Shown in pieces: positions 1 to 9,720 of a stretch of DNA of 64,000 bases. The notes below the pieces were generated by a model. The model saw nothing but the letters and a program-made list of their open reading frames with translations, was not told the DNA's origin and did no database searches. Numbering within the stretch: position 1 is the stretch's first letter; every line of letters starts with the position of its first letter. Location: NCBI GenBank assembly GCA_900316845.1, contig ONEG01000004.1, forward strand, positions 124,001-188,000. The letters are read 5' to 3'. The translations under genes were made by a program, and so were the position numbers. The stretch is from an uncultured Bacteroidales bacterium. Its GTDB lineage: Bacteria; Bacteroidota; Bacteroidia; Bacteroidales; Paludibacteraceae.

Positions 1-1523
1 AGTACGATTTTGTGCAGGCGGTTCTGCCGCTCGTATCGCTGGAGACCGTGAATAATGTAGCGAAAGCGCTTATCCATGCGAACCCGACCGTCGCTATCTC
101 CGGTCCGGAGAAAGAGGGCGTCAATATTCCGTCTGAGGAGACCATCTTAGCTTCCATCGCAGGGCAAAGCGACTTGGCGATCGAAGCGCCCGTAGAGGAG
201 ATTATCGACACCGAGCTCGTGAAGAAGGCGCCGCATAAGGGCAAGATCAAATCTTTCCGTGAGAACGAAGAGATAGAGGCTACCGAATGGATCCTCTCTA
301 ACGGCATCAAAGTGGTCTTCCATCCCACGGAGTACAAAGCCGACGAGATCCTCATGCAGGCGTTCTCCAAAGGTGGTCTTTCGCAAGTGAAGACCGAAGA
401 TCTGCCGTCCGCAGAAGTGGCTACTTCGCTGATTGAGATGAGCGGTATCGGTCGTTTCTCGGCAACCCAGCTGGAGAAAGCCCTGACGGGCAAGACCGTC
501 TCTGTCTCCGCAGAGATCTCCGAGAACGTGGAGCGGATGCACGGTTCGTCGTCTATCAAGGACCTCGAGACGATGTTGCAGCTGACGTACCTCTACTTCA
601 CGGCGCCGCGTCGCGACGAGAAAGCGTACGAGACCTTCATGGGACTCATGCGTAATCAGCTCGCTAACCGCGACAAGAACCCGAAGATTGCGTTCTCCGA
701 CTCCGTGCAGATGATGTCAACGAACCACTCGCCGCGTACGATCCTCTTCAATAACGAGATGCTCGACCGCGTGAGTCTCGATAAGGCGTTAGCGGTTTAC
801 AAGGCACGCTTTGCGAACCCTGCGGACTTCACCTTTGTCTTTGTCGGAAACATCAACCCCAAGGATCCGAAAGTCCAGGAGTTGATCTGCACCTGGCTCG
901 GCGGCATGAAGACCAAGAAATGCAATCACGAAGAAGTGATTGACCATCATATAACGGTCACGATGGGCCAGCAGAAGAACTACTTCAGCCGCGCGATGGA
1001 GACCACGACGGCTTCCAACCGCATCCAGTACACCTCATATGACATTCCTTTCACGATGGCAAATGACCTGAATATGGAGATGATCGGACGCATCCTCTCT
1101 ACCCGCTATCTGGAGTCGATCCGTGAGCGCGAAGGTGGTTCATACGGCGTCGGCACATATGGTTATGTAATGGGTCTGCCGAGTCCTCGCGCAGGTCTGC
1201 TCATGCAGTTTGATACAGATCCCAAGAAGCAGGAGCGACTCATGGAAATTATCCATGAAGAGGTACAGACCATCATCGCGAATGGTCCGCTGGCGAACGA
1301 TCTGCAGAAAGAGAAAGAGTCCATGCTGAAGGATTTCCAGGAGGATCTGGAGAAGAATACGTACTGGCGTCAGTCGCTTTACATGTATTACATGTACGGC
1401 CACAATAACATCCGTGACTACAAGGCAGCTGTAGAGGCGATTACCGCTGAGACCGTACAAGAGACTCTTCGCAAGTTAGTCTCCGCAGGCAATGTATTCG
1501 AAGTCGTAATGTTCCCGGAATAA
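1..1523 (+). CDS. M16-family zinc peptidase, C-terminal half (5' truncated by window)
   Basis: The reading frame is open from base 3, so the gene begins upstream of the window; about 507 residues are visible. The visible part matches the C-terminal (non-catalytic) half of insulinase-like M16 peptidases: a peptidase_M16_C-like segment around codons 210-310 (TFVFVGNINP) and the late motif GGSYGVGTYGYV, which in this family lies in the inactive half and helps bind substrate. The HxxEH zinc motif would lie upstream and cannot be checked. The product probably degrades peptides in the periplasm. It is followed directly by surE, separated only by a 27-bp tandem array. Confidence 0.85.
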   Translation, partial: YDFVQAVLPLVSLETVNNVAKALIHANPTVAISGPEKEGVNIPSEETILASIAGQSDLAIEAPVEEIIDTELVKKAPHKGKIKSFRENEEIEATEWILSNGIKVVFHPTEYKADEILMQAFSKGGLSQVKTEDLPSAEVATSLIEMSGIGRFSATQLEKALTGKTVSVSAEISENVERMHGSSSIKDLETMLQLTYLYFTAPRRDEKAYETFMGLMRNQLANRDKNPKIAFSDSVQMMSTNHSPRTILFNNEMLDRVSLDKALAVYKARFANPADFTFVFVGNINPKDPKVQELICTWLGGMKTKKCNHEEVIDHHITVTMGQQKNYFSRAMETTTASNRIQYTSYDIPFTMANDLNMEMIGRILSTRYLESIREREGGSYGVGTYGYVMGLPSPRAGLLMQFDTDPKKQERLMEIIHEEVQTIIANGPLANDLQKEKESMLKDFQEDLEKNTYWRQSLYMYYMYGHNNIRDYKAAVEAITAETVQETLRKLVSAGNVFEVVMFPE

Positions 1524-1524
1524 G

Positions 1525-1552
1525 GGTGTATGGTGTAAGGTGTAAAGTGTAT
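1525..1552 (+). repeat. 7-bp tandem array filling the M16-surE spacer
   Basis: Four degenerate 7-bp units (GGTGTAT, GGTGTAA, GGTGTAA, AGTGTAT) occupy the whole space between the M16 stop and the surE ATG. The last unit runs into the start codon. Confidence 0.8.
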
Positions 1553-2297
1553 GAATATAGTTGTAGTGAATGACGACGGGTGGGGAACGGCAGGTATCCG
1601 TCTGCTGGCGAAAGAGATGACCCGATTAGGTCGCGTGACGGTGGTCTGCCCTGACGGTCCGCGAAGCGGTTACGCCGCTTCTATCACCGCTGCCAAACCC
1701 ATCTATCTGCGGAAGATAGAGGAGCACGACCTCAACGGTGCCGAGGTCTATGTGACGAGTGGTACACCGGCGGATTGTGTGAAGATCGCCCGTGAGTACC
1801 TCTTTCCGGATACTCCGATAGACCTCGTCGTCTCGGGTATCAACCATGGTTCTAACGCTGCCATCAATGCCATGTATTCGGGTACGATCGGTGCATGTCT
1901 CGTGGCGGCAGAGAAAGGCATTCCCGCTATCGGATGGTCGATCAACAGTCATGAGATGGACGTGGACCTGCATTGGCTGCAGCCTTTCCTGTACGACGTG
2001 ACGAAGCACCTTTACGAAGAAGGTATCTCCGCGCGCACGTGCTATAATATTAACGCGCCCGTGGGCGAGATAGAAGGAATGCGATGGACGCGGCAATGTG
2101 TGGGACATTGGGCGAATGAGTTAGCGCCTATTGAGGACGAACCTCTGCCCGAAGGAGTACTGAAAGGATGGAAACTCGCCGGTGCTTTCATCAATGACGA
2201 GCCTTCGGCGACCGATACGGATATATGGGCGATGGATCATCAGTTACTCGCCATCACTCCGCTCTCATTAGACTGGACAGATTATGGATCGCTTTGA
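1551..2297 (+). CDS. surE: 5'/3'-nucleotidase SurE
   Basis: 248 residues, normal for the family. SurE dephosphorylates nucleoside monophosphates in the cytoplasm with a divalent metal. The N-terminal metal site is intact (NDDG at residues 7-10), as is the SGINHGSN motif near residue 92 that supplies the metal-binding Asn. The start is the only in-frame ATG before the NDDG motif. The 3' end overlaps the following small membrane gene by 14 bp, suggesting translational coupling. Confidence 0.95.
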   Translation: MNIVVVNDDGWGTAGIRLLAKEMTRLGRVTVVCPDGPRSGYAASITAAKPIYLRKIEEHDLNGAEVYVTSGTPADCVKIAREYLFPDTPIDLVVSGINHGSNAAINAMYSGTIGACLVAAEKGIPAIGWSINSHEMDVDLHWLQPFLYDVTKHLYEEGISARTCYNINAPVGEIEGMRWTRQCVGHWANELAPIEDEPLPEGVLKGWKLAGAFINDEPSATDTDIWAMDHQLLAITPLSLDWTDYGSL

Positions 2298-2562
2298 TCG
2301 ATATTGGATAGGAATATTGGTCGGTTTGCTTTTGCCGGCAGCGTTCGGGCTCACCTATATTGAGGTGATGAATCTCTGGTATCCGCTACAGACCCTGCAG
2401 TTTCAAGCCGGAGGCGTGTTAAGCAAGTTGTTGCTGGTAAGTGTCTTTCCGGATCTGGCGCTGATCTTTGTCTTCTATACCACCGACACCTGGCGGTTGT
2501 CGAAAGGCATCTTAGCCGGCGCTATGCCTTACATTTTGGCTGCGCTGTTAGTGTCGATGTGA
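2284..2562 (+). CDS. Small membrane protein of unknown function
   Basis: 92 residues with three predicted transmembrane helices (about residues 8-28, 42-63 and 74-91) and almost no soluble part. It starts inside the surE 3' end and its last 41 bp overlap the 3' end of the convergent lpxB gene. I do not recognise a named family. The surE overlap and a sensible hydrophobic profile support it being real. Confidence 0.7.
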   Translation: MDRFDRYWIGILVGLLLPAAFGLTYIEVMNLWYPLQTLQFQAGGVLSKLLLVSVFPDLALIFVFYTTDTWRLSKGILAGAMPYILAALLVSM

Positions 2563-3655
2563 TGATCGCTGCGGCTTTCCCGGCGGCAGGTTCAACGCCT
2601 AAGACAGAACGAATATGCTCGTACTCCGCGAGCATATTTTTTGTATAAGTCGGGTCGTTCAGCAGCCTCTCTAACTCTGCGGACACGTTCTCTACCGTAA
2701 AATCATTCGCTACGCACTCTTTGATCACCTCCCGCTCCGCGATGATATTCACCAAGGTAAAATGACGGATGGAGAACAATAGGGGTTGCGCCCAGCGAAT
2801 CAGCCCGATGAGGCGTGAGCATGCCAGATGATAAACCGCCACCTGCGGACATCCGATGAGGGCGGTCTCCAAGGTAGCTGTGCCGGAGTTGACCACTGCT
2901 GCCTTGGCAGTCCGGAGCGTGGCGTATGTGTCGTGTGTCAAGGTCTCGCCATCCGCCATATATGGCTGATAGAAACTATCCTCTATACCCGGCGCTGCGC
3001 AGACCACTATCGAGTAGTCCGTGAACCGCCGGGCGGCTTCCAGCATACGCGGCAGGCAATGACTGATCTCTGAGGGTCGCGAACCCGGCAGGATGGCAAT
3101 CGTATTCCTTTTCGCCTCTTCCCTTTCACCTTTCGCCTTTATACCGTTGATCTCCTCCGCGGTCGGGTTACCGACATACGTGCATTTGTAACCATACTTC
3201 GCGTAAAAAGCCGGTTCAAAGGGAAAGATGCCCAACACCTCGTCGCAAAGGCGTGCGATCTTATGGATGCGGCGGCGTTTCCACGCCCACACTTTCGGCG
3301 GGATATAATAGTAGATCTTCGTTTGGGGCAGATGTCGTCGGCAGAAAGCCGCCATCTGCAGGTTGAAGGACGGGTAGTCGATGAGGATCAGCGTGTCCGG
3401 TCGGTCGTTCAGAAGGGTCTCCCTGGCAATGCGGAAATTATCCTTCACATCCCGCCAGTGCTTCATCACAGCGGCAAAGCCCATAAACGCCATGTGGCGT
3501 ATATGGCGATGCAAGGTGCAACCCTCCGCAGCCATCTTGTCGCCTCCCAGACCGCTTATCTGCGCCTCGGAATCGCGAAGACGGATCTGCTTAATCAGCG
3601 CTGCGGCGTGCATGTCGCCGGAAGCTTCGCCTGCTATGATGTAGTACTTAGCCAT
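2522..3655 (-). CDS. lpxB: Lipid-A-disaccharide synthase LpxB
   Basis: 377 residues, full length. LpxB is the GT19 inner-membrane-associated enzyme that joins UDP-2,3-diacylglucosamine and lipid X into the lipid A disaccharide. Recognised by the N-terminal YYIIAGEASGDMHAA and LGGDKMAAEG segments, the central YYIPPKVWAWKRRR motif, the late LPGSRPSEI motif, and the NSGTATLETALIGCP donor-site region. The start ATG at 3655 follows an 11-bp tandem array separating it from the phosphoglucosamine mutase gene upstream in the same orientation. It marks the host as Gram-negative with lipid A. Confidence 0.96.
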   Translation of the reverse strand: MAKYYIIAGEASGDMHAAALIKQIRLRDSEAQISGLGGDKMAAEGCTLHRHIRHMAFMGFAAVMKHWRDVKDNFRIARETLLNDRPDTLILIDYPSFNLQMAAFCRRHLPQTKIYYYIPPKVWAWKRRRIHKIARLCDEVLGIFPFEPAFYAKYGYKCTYVGNPTAEEINGIKAKGEREEAKRNTIAILPGSRPSEISHCLPRMLEAARRFTDYSIVVCAAPGIEDSFYQPYMADGETLTHDTYATLRTAKAAVVNSGTATLETALIGCPQVAVYHLACSRLIGLIRWAQPLLFSIRHFTLVNIIAEREVIKECVANDFTVENVSAELERLLNDPTYTKNMLAEYEHIRSVLGVEPAAGKAAAIITSTLTAQPKCKA

Positions 3656-3657
3656 GC

Positions 3658-3692
3658 TATATTGTCTAGGTATCGTCTAGCTATTGTCTAGC
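3658..3692 (+). repeat. 11-bp tandem array between lpxB and glmM
   Basis: GTCTAG recurs at 3664, 3675 and 3686, exactly 11 bp apart, with the unit close to TATTGTCTAGC. It fills most of the 50-bp spacer. Confidence 0.8.
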
Positions 3693-3705
3693 ATTCAAGG
3701 GTAAA

Positions 3706-5079
3706 TTATCCCTTTATGACAGCTATTACTTTCTGTGCGAGGGCGTTGGCCTGCTCCATCGTGGCCGCTTCGGAATAAACGCGGATGATGGGTTCGGTAT
3801 TGGACTTGCGTAAGTGGACCCATCCGTCGGCGAAATCGATCTTCACGCCGTCGCGGTCGTTGACGCGTTCGTTCTTGTAGAGTTCTTTGACGCGTGCCAG
3901 GATGGCATTCACGTCGGTGTCCGGCGTGAGGTCGATGCGGTTCTTGGAGATGCAGTAGTCGGGCAGGGTCCGGCGCAGTTCGCTGACCTTCATGTCCGAT
4001 TTTGCCAAATGGCTCAGGAAGAGTGCGATGCCGACCAGCGCGTCGCGTCCGTAGTGGCACTCGGGGTAAATGACACCGCCGTTTCCTTCGCCGCCAATGA
4101 CGGCGTTCACGCGTTTCATCTCCGCTACTACATTCACTTCACCCACTGCGCTGGCACTGTATTCGCCGCCGTGCGCTTTGGTCACATCGCTCAAGGCGCG
4201 GGTGGAGGACATATTACTTACCGTGTTGCCCGGTGTGTGGCGAAGGATGTAATCCGCCACGCTGACGAGGGTATATTCCTCGCCGAACATCTCTCCGTTT
4301 TCGCAGATGATCGCCAGACGATCGACATCCGGATCGACCACAAAACCCACGTCTGCTTTGCCGGACTTGAGCAGGTCGCTGATCTGAGTCAGGTGTTGGG
4401 GCAGCGGTTCGGGGTTATGCGGGAAATGGCCGTTCGGCGTGCAGTTCAGTTCGATGATATTCTCTACGCCGACAGCCTTCAGGATAGCGGGAATGGCTAA
4501 TCCGCCGACAGAGTTGACGCAGTCGATAGCGACCGTGAAATGGCGTTTTTTGATCGCCTCTACGTCCACGAGTTTCAGTTTCAGAACCTGCTCAATATGG
4601 TAAGGCAGGTAATCTTTGGTCGTCATGTGACCTAATTGATCCACTTCGGCAAAGGTGAAATCCTCTTTTTCGGCGATCGCCAGCACGCCTTTGCCTTCGG
4701 CATCATTGAGAAACTCGCCTTTCTCGTTGAGGAGCTTGAGGGCGTTCCACTGTTTGGGGTTATGGCTGGCGGTGAGGATGATTCCTCCAGCGGCCTGCTC
4801 ACCGGTGACGGCTAACTCGGTCGTCGGCGTTGAAGCCAGACCTATATTCACCACATCGTAACCCATTCCCATGAGGGTTCCGCACACAATCTGATCGACC
4901 ATCTGTCCGCTGATACGGGCATCTCGACCCACTACAATCTTGTTGTTACCGGGCATGGCAGCGCGGCGTTGCGTTGCGTACGCAGCGGTAAAACGAACGA
5001 TATCCACGGGGTTCAAACCCTCGCCCACACGGCCGCCGATAGTGCCGCGGATACCGGAAATACTCTTTACTAAACTCAT
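3706..5079 (-). CDS. glmM: Phosphoglucosamine mutase / phosphohexomutase (GlmM-like)
   Basis: 457 residues, four-domain alpha-D-phosphohexomutase. It shows the phosphoserine loop TASHNP (Ser105), the metal loop DPDVDRLA, the sugar-specificity loop GEGNGG and the phosphate-binding loop RKSNTEPIIRVYSE near the C terminus. The likely reaction is glucosamine-6-phosphate to glucosamine-1-phosphate for UDP-GlcNAc synthesis, feeding peptidoglycan and lipid A, which fits lpxB downstream. A phosphomannomutase role cannot be excluded from sequence. Only 1 bp separates it from the DUF4827 lipoprotein gene upstream. Confidence 0.9.
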   Translation of the reverse strand: MSLVKSISGIRGTIGGRVGEGLNPVDIVRFTAAYATQRRAAMPGNNKIVVGRDARISGQMVDQIVCGTLMGMGYDVVNIGLASTPTTELAVTGEQAAGGIILTASHNPKQWNALKLLNEKGEFLNDAEGKGVLAIAEKEDFTFAEVDQLGHMTTKDYLPYHIEQVLKLKLVDVEAIKKRHFTVAIDCVNSVGGLAIPAILKAVGVENIIELNCTPNGHFPHNPEPLPQHLTQISDLLKSGKADVGFVVDPDVDRLAIICENGEMFGEEYTLVSVADYILRHTPGNTVSNMSSTRALSDVTKAHGGEYSASAVGEVNVVAEMKRVNAVIGGEGNGGVIYPECHYGRDALVGIALFLSHLAKSDMKVSELRRTLPDYCISKNRIDLTPDTDVNAILARVKELYKNERVNDRDGVKIDFADGWVHLRKSNTEPIIRVYSEAATMEQANALAQKVIAVIKG

Positions 5080-5080
5080 A

Positions 5081-5617
5081 TTATTGCTTTACTTTGATTT
5101 TTAGAATATAGACATAGGGCGTCACGGAGGTCTGGTCTTCCGTGAAACCTAATTTGCTGGGCACAATGATCTCGCATTGCGCGTCGGCATATTTCATTAA
5201 CTTCACCGCCACATGCCATCCCACGCACTCGCATTCAGCGCCGTTCTGGTAGTGAAACTCCCTCGGAAAGGCCTGGTCGAGCGTCGTCCAATAACTCAGT
5301 GTGTCGGCGTTTTCCGTCAACTCAAACTGCTTGTACCGCGCCACGATCAGATCGTTCGGGACAATCTCATACGACGTGTCGCCACGCTGGATGAGGTGGA
5401 AATAGAGGTTGTCGTACCCGCTGACTTTGTAGTACTCTTTTGGTCCCCATTGATGGTCTTCCGCGGGTTCTTCCTCAATGATCTGAAGTCCGTTGCGGCT
5501 GATATAATTGGCGATCAGTTTGTCCTCCTTGTCGCGCAATCTGGAGTACGTGTTGGATGTGCATCCGGCGGTCATGAGACCCAGACCGAGAAGCAACATT
5601 AGAATCGTTTTTTTCAT
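5081..5617 (-). CDS. DUF4827-type lipoprotein
   Basis: 178 residues. The N terminus is a lipoprotein signal (lipobox MTAGC, Cys19), so the protein should be anchored in the outer or inner membrane facing the periplasm. The following segment (RDKEDKLIANYISRNGLQII) and the overall length resemble the Bacteroidota DUF4827 family, whose genes I recall next to glmM; function unknown. Its start overlaps the end of the FKBP-like gene by 4 bp (ATGA type), so the two are co-translated. Confidence 0.75.
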   Translation of the reverse strand: MKKTILMLLLGLGLMTAGCTSNTYSRLRDKEDKLIANYISRNGLQIIEEEPAEDHQWGPKEYYKVSGYDNLYFHLIQRGDTSYEIVPNDLIVARYKQFELTENADTLSYWTTLDQAFPREFHYQNGAECECVGWHVAVKLMKYADAQCEIIVPSKLGFTEDQTSVTPYVYILKIKVKQ

Positions 5618-6144
5618 TCTTGTATCTCTAAATCAATGATTACATTTTCAAATGGCGGCACATGCTCCGTGCCCTGTTGTCCAAAGGCGGTGTACCAAGG
5701 TGCGTACATGCGCATTTTGGCGCCGGGGTGCATCTCCCGCAGGTTCCGATCCACCGCGTGCGGCAGTTGGTTCTTGCCGATGGTATAAGTGCCTTGGTTG
5801 TCCTCCAGCAGTTTTCCTTCGAGCGTATAAACGCGCATGTGGACGGGGTAGGATTTCCCGGGCTGCAAGGCCGGCTCATCCGTCCGGCCGGGGTCGGAGA
5901 TATGTATCCAAGCGTGCGCCTCGTAGAGGGCAAAGGGCTCTTCCTGCGCCTGAACGGCTTGCCCGACCGCTTGGTCTGCCGCCTCCGCCATGCGGAGCGT
6001 CATCTCCATCAACGCCAGTTGGGTCGTGTCCTCCCGGGGCTTTTCTCCCTTGCGCTGGCTGGGTCGCTGCGGACCTTTGCCGCCGCAACCGCAAAGCAGC
6101 GCCAGGGCGAGAAGAAGTATGCCTGTTTGCTTACTGATCATCAT
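5614..6144 (-). CDS. FKBP-type peptidyl-prolyl isomerase-like lipoprotein
   Basis: 176 residues. Signal peptide with lipobox-like LCGC (Cys20), a short charged linker, and a C-terminal domain from about residue 85 resembling FKBP isomerases: the PHAVDRNLREMHPGAKMR loop and the GTEHVPPFENVIIDLEI ending correspond to the family's substrate-pocket and last strand. Probably a periplasmic folding helper, possibly non-catalytic. It overlaps both neighbours by 4 bp, placing it firmly in the operon. Confidence 0.75.
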   Translation of the reverse strand: MMISKQTGILLLALALLCGCGGKGPQRPSQRKGEKPREDTTQLALMEMTLRMAEAADQAVGQAVQAQEEPFALYEAHAWIHISDPGRTDEPALQPGKSYPVHMRVYTLEGKLLEDNQGTYTIGKNQLPHAVDRNLREMHPGAKMRMYAPWYTAFGQQGTEHVPPFENVIIDLEIQE

Positions 6145-9100
6145 TTTTCTTCTTTCTCCAAAGCTGCCCGGCGGTACTCACTCGGCGTGACGCCGTACGT
6201 GTTCTTGAAGCACTTGGCGAAATACCGTGAGTCGTTCATGCCGACCATATAAGTCACTTCGGTGATGTTATACTGGCGATCTTCCAAGAGTTGCGCAGCC
6301 CGTTTGATACGCATCTCGCGGATGAACTCTACAGGACTGAGACCGGTCATGCTCTTCAACTTGTTGAAGAACACCGTTCTGCCCATGCCCATCTCATCGA
6401 CCAGGTCATCGACCGTCAGGGTGTTGTTGTCCAGCTGCTTTTCCATGACGCCTAAGAGTTTGGCCAGGAACGCATCGCCCGGGATAGGCTCGTCGCCTTT
6501 CTGCGGCTCCAGACGCATCAGACGCTCGCGGTAACTCTGCTCGAGTTGGCTGCGCAGGGTCAGGATATTATGTACCCTCGCGCGCAGGTATTCCGGCTCG
6601 AAAGGCTTGGTGACATAATCATCTGCGCCGTAATCAAGGGCTTGCAGGCGGCTCTCGATAGCCGTCTTGGCGGTCAGCAGAATAACCGGAATAAAGTCAA
6701 AATCTTTGTTCTGCTTGATAAACTGCGTCAGCTCCAGACCATCGATTTTCGGCATCATCAGGTCGGTTATCACCAGATCAATCTGCTTGGTTCGGATGAT
6801 CCGCTCCGCCTCTTCGCCATCCGCAGCGGTCTCCACGTGGTAGTCTTTGCTGAGGATGTTCGCCAGGAAGTTTCGCATGTCCTTGCTGTCATCGACCACC
6901 AAGATCGTGCGTTGTTGCTCCTGCTGCTCTTGCTGCAGTTGCTCAATCTTATCTTCAAACGTCGGTTCGACAGCTGCAATCGTGGTGTTGTCATCGGCGA
7001 TGAACTCTACCTCGTTGCCGAAATGCTCTTTTCCGGTATGCAGGATGACGGTGATCGTGGTACCTTTGCCCACTTCGCTCTCCACGTTGATGTAGCCGTG
7101 ATGCAGATCCACCAGCTCTTTCGTCAGGTTCATTCCGATTCCTGTGCCGGTGATATTATTGCTGTTCAGCTCATTGTTGCTCGAGAAACGTTCAAACAGC
7201 ACATTACGTTTGTCCGGCGCTATTCCCACACCCTCGTCTTGCACGGCCAGTGTGACGAATCCCGGCTTGTCGGCGATGATGACGCGGATGGACTTGCCCG
7301 CCGGAGTGAACTTGAAGGCGTTACTCAGCAGGTTCCAGAGGATGGTGTCCATACGTCCGCGATCGACCCAAACGGTCGAGTCTTCCGCCTGATTCACAAT
7401 CTCAAACTGAATATGTTTGTCGTCCGCCTCTTTGCGGAAGTTAGCGCACGTCTCTTCCACCAAGTCGCTCAGCAGGGTCTGTTGCACTTTCAGTTTCATC
7501 TTCTGGTTCTGCACCTTGCGGAACTCTAACAGTTGGTTCACCATGCGTAACATACGCTGGCTGTTACTCTGGACGATCTCCAGCTGGTTGCGGACACTCT
7601 GACTGATCCGCTCGTTCTGCAGGATATTCTCCACCGGCGCCACAATCAGCGTCAGAGGGGTGCGCAGTTCATGGCTGATGTTCGTAAAGAACCGCAGTTT
7701 GATATCCGTCACTTGTTGCTCGATCTTCACTTTCTGGCGCAGCATGTTATAGGTGCTCACCGCATAAGCTGTGATGCTGATCAGAGCAAGGATGCCAATG
7801 ACGTACAGCAAAATCGCCCACCAGGTCAGCCACAGCGGTTTATCAACCTTAATCACGAGCGTACGCTCGTTCTCCACATCGCCGCCTTCACGGTTGGTCG
7901 AACGGACGTGGAAGATATATACACCATGCTGCAGGTTACTATACGTCACGCGACGCAGGTCGGTCGGATGGTTCCAGCTCTTGTCGATGCCATCCATCTT
8001 GTAGGAGTAGTAGATCTTATCTATTCCCACATAATCCATCGCGGCATATTCGATGGTCACATTGCTGCCGTTGGGAAGGGTAATCGTGTCTCCTTCCCAT
8101 TCCTCGTCCTGCGCCGTGATACGCGTAATACGAAGCGGCGGAACGGAAACCGTGTGGCTGATATGCGAAGGATCGAAGGAACAGTAGCCGTTCGAGTAAC
8201 CGAACAAGATCACGCCACTTGGTGTACGCAGCGCCTCCGCCTCCGTGAAGAAGGTGTTGTGCTCGCCGTCCAGCGCATCGTAGTAGTAGAGGTTTCCTGT
8301 CTCCAGATCCAGCTGGGCAATGTCGCTCTCCGACGTGAACCAGAGGTTCTTGCCGTCACCCGCCATGCTCAGGATGATATCATGGAAAGTCTCCACAGAG
8401 GTGATCTTGTGCTCCGGGTCTTTCGGATCCATCGTCAGCAGACCTCCACCGAAAGAGCCCAGCCATAACTTGTCGCGGCTATAATAAATCGCGCGGATAT
8501 CATAACTCGGAATAACCGTACTCTCGTAGGTGTTCAGGTCGATCTTCAGCAGACCGGTCGTCGTACCGCACCAAAGGGTCTCATCCACGATCTCTATGTC
8601 GCGCACTTTCATACCTTGACCCACCACTTTGGGTTCTGCCCAGCCTTTCTCCGTCATCTTGAGGATATTCACGCCGCCGCCGTAAGTCGCTACATACAGC
8701 TCTCCGTCGCGTCCTTCCTCCAAATCGTAGATATCCGGATGGTTCGTCGGGATGGTCTTGCCCGTCGTGATATTTTTCAAACCATGCCCCTTGGTTCCGT
8801 ACAACATCCCGTGCGAACTCTCCAAAGCGCAATACACACCCGTCTCTGACTTGACGAGCGTCAGCACTTCGCCTTGTTTCGTGCTGGCAAAAGCTCGTAC
8901 TTCGCCGTTATCCGATTCCGAATGACGCATGTCGTGCAGCTGGTAAGGCGTCGGATCCATGTTCACGCAATCTACACCGCCGTCGTACGTGGAGATCCAC
9001 ATCTGTCCGTCGCGGTCGATATACGCCGTATGGATCATGTTTGTCAGCCGCTCGATGGGATAGACCAACTCGTCTTTCTCCATGTCGTAGTAGCTCCATC

Positions 9101-9695
9101 CTCCACCGGTCGGGTTCACCCACGTACGGCCTAAGTTATCTTCAAGCAGGAAGAAATGCTCACGCAGCCGACCTGCATAACGGCTGTCCAGAGGCGGCGT
9201 GAAACGCTTCCATTGGCCGTAACGGTAACGCAAGATTCCCTGCGTGTCATCGGCCTGCCAGATGATGCCGTGCGAATCGACTTTCGTCTTCTTGTCGCTC
9301 TCCGCCATCTGCGCCACCATGCCTTCAGGAAGACTGTCGTACGGGAACTCGGAAGTCACCTTCCGCGACGCGTCTATACGGTAGTAATGGCCGTCGTACG
9401 TGCTCCACCAGATCTGCTCTGCCTCATCTTCATAGATCATCACCACGCGGTTGTTCACACGGACTTCCTGACCGTTATTCATCGCCTTGTAGATCTTGAA
9501 GGTGTAGCCGTCAAAACGGTTCAGACCATCCCACGTACCGAACCACATGAATCCCTGCTTGTCTTGCAGAATAGCCATGACGGTGTTTTGACTCAAGCCG
9601 TTCTGGATGGAGTAGTGCTGGATGACATAGTGCTCATGCGCGCTGAGGCTCAAAGCCCCCATTAGGACGCATAGCATAAGAATGAAGCGTTTCAT
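6141..9695 (-). CDS. Hybrid two-component system regulator (HTCS)
   Basis: 1184 residues from the ATG at 9695; an earlier ATG at 9740 would overlap rfbA and precede the obvious signal peptide (MKRFILMLCVLMGALSLSA). Order of parts: periplasmic two-component-regulator propeller repeats (for example QGFMWFGTWDGLNRFDG), a Y_Y_Y domain, one transmembrane helix at about 619-647, HisKA with phospho-acceptor His near 676 (ISHELRTPL), an HATPase (NLLSNAFKFTP), a receiver with Asp near 977 (ITDLMMPK), and an AraC-type DNA-binding domain from about 1080. Such proteins normally sense an oligosaccharide and switch on a neighbouring glycan locus. Here the neighbours are envelope genes, which is odd. Confidence 0.96.
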   Translation of the reverse strand: MKRFILMLCVLMGALSLSAHEHYVIQHYSIQNGLSQNTVMAILQDKQGFMWFGTWDGLNRFDGYTFKIYKAMNNGQEVRVNNRVVMIYEDEAEQIWWSTYDGHYYRIDASRKVTSEFPYDSLPEGMVAQMAESDKKTKVDSHGIIWQADDTQGILRYRYGQWKRFTPPLDSRYAGRLREHFFLLEDNLGRTWVNPTGGGWSYYDMEKDELVYPIERLTNMIHTAYIDRDGQMWISTYDGGVDCVNMDPTPYQLHDMRHSESDNGEVRAFASTKQGEVLTLVKSETGVYCALESSHGMLYGTKGHGLKNITTGKTIPTNHPDIYDLEEGRDGELYVATYGGGVNILKMTEKGWAEPKVVGQGMKVRDIEIVDETLWCGTTTGLLKIDLNTYESTVIPSYDIRAIYYSRDKLWLGSFGGGLLTMDPKDPEHKITSVETFHDIILSMAGDGKNLWFTSESDIAQLDLETGNLYYYDALDGEHNTFFTEAEALRTPSGVILFGYSNGYCSFDPSHISHTVSVPPLRITRITAQDEEWEGDTITLPNGSNVTIEYAAMDYVGIDKIYYSYKMDGIDKSWNHPTDLRRVTYSNLQHGVYIFHVRSTNREGGDVENERTLVIKVDKPLWLTWWAILLYVIGILALISITAYAVSTYNMLRQKVKIEQQVTDIKLRFFTNISHELRTPLTLIVAPVENILQNERISQSVRNQLEIVQSNSQRMLRMVNQLLEFRKVQNQKMKLKVQQTLLSDLVEETCANFRKEADDKHIQFEIVNQAEDSTVWVDRGRMDTILWNLLSNAFKFTPAGKSIRVIIADKPGFVTLAVQDEGVGIAPDKRNVLFERFSSNNELNSNNITGTGIGMNLTKELVDLHHGYINVESEVGKGTTITVILHTGKEHFGNEVEFIADDNTTIAAVEPTFEDKIEQLQQEQQEQQRTILVVDDSKDMRNFLANILSKDYHVETAADGEEAERIIRTKQIDLVITDLMMPKIDGLELTQFIKQNKDFDFIPVILLTAKTAIESRLQALDYGADDYVTKPFEPEYLRARVHNILTLRSQLEQSYRERLMRLEPQKGDEPIPGDAFLAKLLGVMEKQLDNNTLTVDDLVDEMGMGRTVFFNKLKSMTGLSPVEFIREMRIKRAAQLLEDRQYNITEVTYMVGMNDSRYFAKCFKNTYGVTPSEYRRAALEKEEK

Positions 9696-9720
9696 AGTAT
9701 TGTGAATTTTTTTATTCCTA

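Noticed and set aside
6546..7529. 327-codon plus-strand frame inside the HTCS gene
   Set aside because: Antisense to conserved kinase and receiver domains; no domain or start signal of its own.
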